Shown here: positions 57,192 through 64,000 of the stretch, piece after piece
Position numbering within the stretch: the first letter of the stretch is position 1
Layout of the letters: every line of letters starts with the position of its first letter
Origin: Acanthosoma haemorrhoidale
Lineage: Eukaryota > Arthropoda > Insecta > Hemiptera > Acanthosomatidae
Assembly (NCBI GenBank): GCA_930367205.1
Contig: OV884014.1
Coordinates: 78,781,104-78,845,103 of the forward strand
Direction of reading: 5' to 3'
Length of the DNA: 64,000 nucleotides
The notes under the pieces: generated by a model
What the model was told of the DNA's origin: nothing
Databases searched by the model: none
What the model saw: only the letters and a program-made list of their open reading frames with translations
Translations under genes and position numbers: made by a program

Positions 57192-57600
57192 AGAAAAAAA
57201 AGATGTGTGCCGGGACAAAGTCCTCTATGAATAACGAAAAAGTAAAGCAAACAAATTCACTTCTGGCAAACAAAAAGTACTATTTATTACATTATATAAA
57301 AAAAACAGGCGAGATAAAATAAAGCGAAAACCTCTATTACAAAAAAATAAATAAAATGTTGTCTAGCTGCACTTAGGCAATCAAGTCATAGCCAAATTCA
57401 AACAAAGGGGAAAATATGACACAACTAACAACGGAATGAAGGTATAAATCCAAAGAATAAACTACCAACTAGTAAGCGTCTGTCTGGATGATGAGGTGTT
57501 GGAACAGGAGCGTTTTGAAGGTCCCTAAGGATAATGGATGCCCGATATTTGGAGAGAGGGAGTACCAGAGAGTAACCTTATGAGGAAATGTTAATAACCA
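57148..57600 (-). pseudogene. non-LTR retrotransposon 3' end with (TATC)n tail (family F)
   Basis: On the minus strand, about 57595-57470 encodes VTLWYSLSPNIGHPLSLGTF and KTLLFQHL, ending DAY and a stop. The LW-SL-P ... SL-TFK--L--HL pattern is the usual C-terminal block of several non-LTR ORF2 families. A UTR of about 280 bp follows to GGACTTTGTCCCGGCACAC near 57205, and the element ends in TCTCTC plus a (TATC)n microsatellite (complement of GATA repeats, 57148-57191). Microsatellite tails instead of poly(A) are known for CR1- and RTE-type elements. The RT palm is missing, so the clade is an inference. Confidence 0.6.
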
Positions 57601-57954
57601 TAATCTATATTTCCAATAAACAAAAGATTAATGACCATTTATATTTATAGATGTAATATTTCAAATATGCGAGGAATTGTCAAAACTACCTGTCTTTGTT
57701 GATGCTGTTTTTTTTATCCAGAACCACAAACTTTTTTCACCTCTGCATGTCCGTCAGATCTGGTATAAGATAAATAAACAGAGAACATAAAATAAAGTCG
57801 TTTACAATTTTTCTGTATTTGTTAACAATTATTTTTCATTTAAATTGATTTAATCATTATAGTTGTATATTGCATATGTTTTTTTTCTCTTTTGTTTTAC
57901 TTCCTTATTTTGTTTGGTATTATTATTTATAGAGTAAATTTATACTATATTAAA
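57601..57954. other. AT-rich non-coding stretch
   Basis: Nothing recognised. Confidence 0.4.
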
Positions 57955-58200
57955 CCCTTCTATTCAATATTATCATGACTAAAAACCATTGTTATCTTCA
58001 CAACCTCCTATAATTCAAATCCTATCATACTAGATCCCGCCCTTCAACCTGTATTTCCATTCTCACAATTCTGCTTTCTTTGACCGTGCCACAAACCTTT
58101 GGAGCTCTATTCTCATCCATATTCATCCTGTCAGCTAGACATTTCTACATGCTCCTTCTTGTTATTCCAAGGGGCAACGTCCGAGATTAAAGTATTTTTT
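57955..58200 (+). pseudogene. family C retrotransposon 3' end, copy 3
   Basis: This follows the 45.8-46.4 kb copy: ATTATCATGACTAAAA, TAGATCCCGCCCTTC, TTTGACCGT, then ACAAACCTTTGGAGCTCTAT (the LWNS region), followed directly by GTCAGCTAGACATTT and a terminal GGGGCAACGTCC. The C-terminus and most of the UTR between LWNS and the GTCAGCTAGACA block have been deleted. No frame remains. Confidence 0.7.
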
Positions 58201-59190
58201 CTTATATTTCATTTATACATAAATATAAGAAAACGATATTAATTTCCTTGGGGTATTTGTAGACATGCGACTCAAATCGCCACTAACAAAAAGCCTACTA
58301 GAGACCTAAAAGAACTGTATCAACTCACCAACAGACTGCATACATAAAATATCAACAATTGTACTTGAAAACATTCATATGACCGATACATGTTTACTCT
58401 GGTCGTTATGAAGGTGACCAGAGACATCAAATTAGATCCTCTGGATTAAAAAAAAACTATGTTTCTATGATTTTTACTGCAGTTTCAAATTGAAACCGTT
58501 CGGATCTAAAATTGGAAAATTAATTAATACTGTAATCAACATTATGTTCACTCGACCAGTGTCTCATCAGAGGCATGAAATTTCCAGCGTAACGAGAACC
58601 TTAATTTTGTGATACACCGCAGTTGACAAGAATTTGGTCTTACAAGTAAGCTCAAGGGAAAAATAGCATTGATGTTCCATCTTCTAAACAATAGAACAAA
58701 ATCTATCTGCCAGATGCGAAAACATCCCAGGTTTTTTAAACTTCCCTGAAAATTGATATTGTAATATTGATAGTAAGCACTAGAAGCAACTGTGCAATGT
58801 GATAATTAATCAAGTCAATTTTCTCTGTAGCTTATCGTGCCTATAATATATTACAAAGGTCCCAGCTGTTAATATTTCAGTCACAAAACCGACAGCTTAC
58901 AAGGTTAGCCTCTTGAGCAGAGCCCCTATCCATATTTCCAACGCTGAAGGTTTACCAGAGCAGGCACTCTCCTACGTGCGCCGACTCGAGTTTGTGCTAT
59001 GTAGGGACCACATGAGGGCTGGTTACAGAGTGAACTTGTATGCTCGATCGATGTGTGTTGTACCCTAATAGATCCAGGCAATATACTATCCTCACAGGTC
59101 GCCTATTAAACTTGATAAAGCTGCTCTTACTATAAGCATTCCAGTAATACTACCGCAAAAGTCTTACACATTTTACAAGGTTATTATAAT
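58201..59190. other. AT-rich non-coding stretch
   Basis: No gene recognised. The 58890-59050 patch is GC-richer, without identifiable content. Confidence 0.4.
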
Positions 59191-59597
59191 CCTTTATTGT
59201 GCTAAAATTACAATCTGCCTTATTAGGCAATAAGTTATAAAGATAAATTCTCTCATTCATACCATATTTACAATTTATCATTCACTCGCTCATTCATACA
59301 ATATATACAGACAGCCCCGAGGCCTCCCAAATCCACATGCGAAAGAGAAAGCGGAGTCTTGGGAAGTCCCCCACGCTCCTCCGTCAGCCGCGTCACCGGA
59401 TACGAGCCAGTAGAGACTGGACAAGAGCGTGAGAGCCACAGACGCTCAGGACTTGATTGGAGAAACTGGCCATTGCCAGGACTCCAACTGTCACGCGTTT
59501 ATAGCAGGTCACGAGGCCACTGCCGTTTCAGTCTCCGAGGAGGATTATAGGGATGAGTGGTGCAGTGCAATGACTGTGTTACAGGATTAGGGTGGTT
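59191..59597 (-). mobile_element. family B retrotransposon 3' end, copy 6
   Basis: Minus-strand copy with its 3' terminus at 59191 (complement of CCTTTATTGTGCTAAAATTA). It carries the complete 3' UTR, including the CTCCTCCGTCAGCCGCGTCA central block, and ends inside ORF2 at the NHPNPV region (59575-59597). The ORF2 remnant near 59510-59545 corresponds to the PPRRLKRQWP end. Confidence 0.75.
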
Positions 59598-59754
59598 AAT
59601 TAATTAGTTAATTAATCACGACGTTGAGATCTTCAATTTTAAATCCTATTCAATTTTATGAAAGTTTTCATTTTGTAACTGAGTTATTTTATGTAGAATA
59701 GTTCGGTCGTAGGTGGTTGTTAATAACTCTTGTCACAAACCCCATTCAATTTTA

Positions 59755-60095
59755 GTTGAAATGATAAAACATTTTACCCTAAGAATAACAAAAAGGAACA
59801 GAATAGAAATGTCTAGCTAACAAAAAAAAGAATAAAATAGAATACATTACACTGAAATTATAAACTTATAAATAATAGAAAAGCATATGTATTGATGGGA
59901 ATAGAGTTCCAAAAGCTTGTGGGGAGGATAAGACAAGAACGGTAAAAGGGAGCAGGTTTGTGAGAACTGAAAGTTGTCATATTTGATAGCTAATTTGAAT
60001 TGGAGGAGGTTTTAAGGAAGAGGGTTTCTAGTCATATACTACTGTAGAGGAAGTATTGGCGTCGGGCAAAAGTGAACTAACATACCGACTCGCCG
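59755..60095 (-). pseudogene. family C retrotransposon 3' end, copy 4
   Basis: On the minus strand, about 60090-59885 reads RRQYFLYSS, a stop, LETLFLKTSSNSN and FYRSCLILPTSFWNSIPI, aligning with ARRQYFLGSLLF and FDRSFLIGPTNLWNSIPI of the 45.8-kb copy. Beyond it the complement of 59805-59826 gives TTGTTAGCTAGACATTTC, the family C UTR block TTTGTCAGCTAGACAT. The UTR is shortened, and in-frame stops make it non-functional. Confidence 0.65.
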
Positions 60096-60474
60096 TAGTG
60101 CGACGGCCTCTTGGGATCCCGTGTATAAATCTAAGGAAATACTTCTTATATACTAGAAATTTGGGCGGTTGAAGACAAATCATGACTAAATCTTTAATTT
60201 AGAATCACTTATATACATTTCAGCTATATTCCCCGTCAAGTAAATGTCCCACTCTTCAAGCCATTTTCTAGTAAATTGCAATATGAGCTTATACTCATCC
60301 ACTTAATTATATAGATTCTAATGTATTATTTGCAAATCATTCCATATTGTTAACATAATTTTCTACAGTATTTATAAGAATAGCGTCAGCCAAACATTAA
60401 TTTCACTTCAAGTGTTACACAATAGTCATTAGTGAGATCTCTCCTTTTTTTAGGAAAAACTTTTTATTATTTTT

Positions 60475-60730
60475 CTCGCGTTCTTGGTCAGCCTCCGCTG
60501 GCTCGTACGCGGCTGACGGAGGAGCGTGGGGGACTTCCCAAGACTCCGCTTCCTCTTTCGCATGCGAGGGAGGTGACAACCATGTGAATTTGGGAGGTCT
60601 ATACGCTGTTTGTAAATACTGTATGAATGAAAATTGTAAGTATGGAATAAATGAAAACATTTATCACAATTACTTATTGCCCAATGAGGCAGATTGTAAT
60701 TTTATCATAATAAAGTTGTTGTTATTATTT
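60475..60730 (+). mobile_element. family B retrotransposon 3' UTR, copy 7
   Basis: Plus-strand UTR-only copy. It starts in the central block (CTCGCGTTCTTGGTCAGCCT) and ends at TTATCATAATAAAGTTGTTG (60702-60721), containing the AATAAA signal. No coding sequence. Confidence 0.75.
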
Positions 60731-62035
60731 ATTATTTTATAAAGGGTAACTAGGAATACGTGATTAGATTATTACAAATTGTTGCCACCACACATCATCC
60801 AAGGCACCTTTAATGTTTAAATATAAAACTAATTTATAGTCTTTCGTTTCATAACCTCTTTTTTTTAACCTCTACAATATCATTGGAGATCAATTTGGAG
60901 TTTACGAAATAATGAAAAAACTATCACAATAAATTCTCGTTTTTGGACTACCGACCATTGCTATGTCGCACATTAGTTCATACACATCTCACAATTGAAC
61001 AAATCTAACTTTAATTAGAGCGGCAGCATATTGTAAGAACCTTGGAATTTATTTAAACCGCACACTTACTTTAATCCTACATATAAATCCCCATTTATTA
61101 ATATAAATTCTAGTTAGCTTAGTCAGTCGTACGAATATAAGCAAACTTCGAATATTACAAAATACGTTTCTAAGAATAATATTTAATATAAGATAAGAGA
61201 TATTATTCTAAGAATAATATAATAATATTTAATTACAATTTAACAAACTACGGTTCATTACAATAGTAGGGTTGCCCAACATATCTAAATCATTCGAGAC
61301 AACCCTTGACTGTGATAACTCCCTTTGGGGCTAGCTTGTAAATGCAGCTAGACTTAAGGGACTTGCTCCACTCAAATATGCACTCAATCACAAAGCATCT
61401 ACTTGCGGCGAAACAAACGCATCGAGAAGCACAGGCATAGGCGATGATTATCCGTTCAAAAACAAACTAAAACTATAAAAAAATCCACAAGAGACCCCAC
61501 TGATTCTCCTTCTTGTAAGAATGATTGGAAAAGGCCTAAGTGGTGGATGCGCTTCGGAGCAAATTGGATGAGAAATTTTTTATTTTAAGCCGCTCGGATG
61601 GTGAGGCGGAGAGCGTTTGAATCATTTGAATATCGCTAGGAGCCTGCCATGTAATCTCGACTGAGACTTGTGCAATCATCCCAGTCTAACTGCACTGATT
61701 GCTGGTTCCAGCATCATCACTAAACACCTTGCATTTCGATGTACAACTTCAATTGCACGTCTGTACAACAAGGCCGGCCGAGGGTACCAGGGAGGGCCTC
61801 TATCAAGTCCGCCTTCGACGAGGTAAGTTCCATCCGCAAAAGCAATCGGCTTGAAGAGCCACTTCTCAAAGTTGTAAGAAAAATAATCTTATAAATAATA
61901 TCTAACTCCTCTCAACGCTCTTGATTATTAATAATGAAGTACACGTAAATTTTAATTAAATTAACGACAAAAATAATTACAAACTAGAATCTAATAGAAA
62001 CACATTTCTTCATAATATATTTTATGAATATATGC
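60731..62035. other. AT-rich stretch; possible splice donor at 61823
   Basis: No gene could be supported. At about 61760-61822 a GC-rich open block ends CCTTCGACGAG and is followed by GTAAGT (61823-61828), a perfect donor. No upstream acceptor or known protein motif was found. Confidence 0.3.
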
Positions 62036-62150
62036 GCTTATGTTTAGGTAATCTATATGTAGGTAATATTGTGACGACAGATTCTCATTATGTTTACAAT
62101 GATCTATACAGTTGGTGGTTATCGTTTTTAGAATATCTAAAATATAGTCA
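62036..62150 (+). repeat. dispersed ~115-bp repeat, copy 2
   Basis: Partner of 53984-54100, same orientation, about 8 kb away. Confidence 0.45.
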
Positions 62151-62294
62151 GCTTAATGGTTGTGCCAGATGTAGATGGATATAATCAAATAACAAATCTT
62201 CGTCGTAGAGAGAAGTCAGTTCAATTAACCAAACTATTTTAACCGTTCTGCTTCGTACAAACGAACAATTAAACTCTTGGGACAATTCTTTCTA

Positions 62295-62397
62295 AGAGTC
62301 TTGGGAGCTCCCGCCGGATACGAGTCAGTGGAGGCTGACCAAGAGTACAAGAGCCACAGATGCTCAGGACATGATTGGAGAAACAGCCCATTGCTAC
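62295..62397 (-). mobile_element. family B UTR fragment, copy 8
   Basis: Matches only the central UTR of family B (GAGTCTTGGGA, CGGATACGAGTCAGTGGAGG, GAGCCACAGATGCTCAGGAC, ATGATTGGAGAAAC), in the orientation of the 51-kb and 59-kb copies. About 25 bp are missing after GAGTCTTGGGA. Both ends of the UTR are lost. Confidence 0.7.
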
Positions 62398-62399
62398 TC

Positions 62400-62468
62400 G
62401 TGCAGGTTAGCTGGTAGAGCTCCCACCAGTTATTGGGGACGACCAAGGTTCTAGTCTTAATTTTTTCT
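62400..62468 (+). repeat. tRNA-like SINE head (candidate)
   Basis: Box A-like TTAGCTGGTAGAGC (62407-62420), a five-pair anticodon-type stem (TCCCA ... TGGGGA, 62421-62439), box B-like GGTTCTAGTCT (62448-62458) and a T run (62461-62466) follow at tRNA-like spacing. The acceptor stem does not close, so it is a tRNA-derived relic and not a tRNA gene. It begins immediately after the family B fragment. Confidence 0.5.
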
Positions 62469-64000
62469 TTGTATGCTTATTATTATGGTTATTAACAATT
62501 ATAAAAAAAAGTGGGACCGCTCCCGTTGTAAAAATGTCTCATTTAAAAACTATCTTTTGAAATATTTCTAATGTTTTCATCTCTCATTTTCGTCGCTCTA
62601 CTTTTTTTATTTATCCATTAGTACTTCAAATTCTACAGGGTTGTCGATTTTGTTCTAACGTATGTACATTAACTTTAACTACAAATGTTACTTGACAGTT
62701 ATATGAGCAGGCAAACAGTCTTATTGTTTAGAACTTTAAAAACAATAATTTTCATAGATATTTCATCCTCTGATATACTCCTTTCATAAGTGAATATGGC
62801 TTACAAGCTTAGGAATGAATATTGTGTTAGTAAAATAATATAAACGATGGTTTGATGGGGAAGATACGAATAGATTCATTCTTAGCGTTTCAGTTAAAGA
62901 AAGTTTTTATACAAAACATTAGCTGTTCTTCCCAAACGTTCTTTCATAATAAACTTTAAAACGATAGCACGTGCACAGGTCATCCACTTGGAATGCCAAA
63001 ATAATTCTAGAAAATTATGATTGATTAGTCGTCATGCACTTTTAATCAGATCTGTAGAATTTTCCTTCTAAAACGGATGCTTGGATCACCATTTTCAAGA
63101 TACATCCGAGTTGCCATAACGAAAGCTTCGTACCTCGTTACTTGGATGCGTTCGCCCCAAACTTCGTTGAGGGTAGCAACCAATCTTTATCATTTTCTCA
63201 GAGCCTTCGGATCAAGGCCAAGTTTTTATTTAATCTGCAACATTCTTGGCCTGTTATTTTTTTTTTCTTAGCTGAGTAATTGCCTAATTTTCATTGAAAT
63301 TTCGCGTTTGGTTTTTTGATTTGGCCAATAGAACTCCAGGAAATCATTTGCCCCTGATCATACAGCTAAATTGTCATGTAAGTACCTTGACTCATGGCCA
63401 AATGTTTGGGCTGCTTTTATTTTTAATCTTATCCTACATTCATAGAATAGATTGTTATTAATGTACACCTACTACTGACTGTTAAACATAATACCATGTA
63501 TCCGTATTATTTCTTATGATATGTTTACGACAAATTGTATTATTTCCTTATTCCATAAATCTCAATTTCAATTCAGTAAAGAAATTAGATATCACTCAAA
63601 ATATAAGTCTTAACGATTCACCCAAACAGGAACAAAATATATATTTTTAAAAGTGAGTAGGTTGGATTACATTCATTGAAATGAGTTTTTTTTTAAGTTA
63701 TTAATGTATTATAATTTATTTTTCAAATAATCAAATGTGACCTTAAATCACTGATCATTTTGTTATTTAGTTGGGGGTCAGTATGTTCCTGCTACTTGTT
63801 TTAAAAATGTAATAATGAGCATTGCATTGGTGGTAAGTCTGTGAACCATTGTAGTCAAACTATGAATACATTTTTAAATTTTTAAAACTTAAAAAAATAA
63901 TATCCATTGTTAGCTAAAATGAAATATTATTTACAGAAAACTACACGTGTAGTATTTTTGTAGTTTGTTGAATGTTAATCGCGAATCTGACTATAAAATA
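62469..64000. other. AT-rich non-coding stretch
   Basis: No gene or element recognised to the end of the window. Confidence 0.45.

Noticed and set aside
15401..58655. Match of about 26 bp, AAGAATTTGRTCTTACRAG, at 15401 and 58630
   Set aside because: Too short and imperfect, with no extended similarity in the flanks.
1..64000. CRISPR arrays, rRNA genes, prokaryotic operons, telomeric TTAGG arrays, integrated viral genes
   Set aside because: I looked for these and saw none; the repeats present are transposable-element copies and minisatellites.

Overview
The window looks like AT-rich, intergenic (or very long intronic) DNA from an arthropod, most likely an insect. That view rests on its repeat content: Jockey-type non-LTR retrotransposon debris, Tc1 and mariner transposase relics, a short inverted-repeat element carrying a DUF4817-like helix-turn-helix reading frame, tRNA-like SINE pieces and several MITEs. 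There are no operons or ribosome-binding sites and almost no long reading frames. I found no rRNA gene, no intact tRNA gene, no CRISPR array and no convincing host protein-coding gene.

Layout. 1-4850: AT-rich sequence, with one GC-richer open segment on the minus strand (2673-2990). 4860-5770: a 17-bp degenerate minisatellite interrupted by a Jockey-like 3' UTR. 6460-11160: a SINE-like piece, a 219-bp MITE and two minus-strand copies of the commonest repeat ('family B'). 12470-14965: a small family A tail, then the largest mobile element, a 5'-truncated family A retrotransposon with decayed endonuclease and reverse transcriptase and a poly(A) tail. 16300-22105: a 119-bp MITE, an isolated Penelope-like motif, a dispersed repeat pair and another family B copy. 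25500-25663: a splice-site-bounded GC-rich segment. 26815-27365: a Tc1 relic. 29505-30158: a 91-bp direct repeat. 33840-35316: a second Jockey RT relic and a family A tail. 35849-35937: a possible exon. 37103-38745: a MITE, an inverted family A RT relic and a mariner relic. 41791-46405: a hAT-like element, a 22-bp minisatellite and a nest of families B and C. 47058-47695: the helix-turn-helix element. 48828-49160: an RNase H-bearing retrotransposon end. 51526-62470: more copies of B and C, a retrotransposon ending in a TATC microsatellite, and SINE-like fragments.

The history read here is repeated insertion of 5'-truncated non-LTR elements followed by decay. Family B is present eight times, always as its 3' end. 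One copy (45234-45803) keeps a 122-codon open C-terminus, a poly(A) tail and a 9-bp target-site duplication, so it is the youngest-looking insertion. I see no previously undescribed multi-gene system. The points most worth a second look are the helix-turn-helix frame kept inside a 0.6-kb inverted-repeat element, the two different 3' UTRs carried by family A, a perfect 14-bp inverted repeat that replaces part of a Tc1 transposase, and three small splice-bounded segments that could be host exons. All identifications come from reading translations and repeats by eye; no database search was possible.
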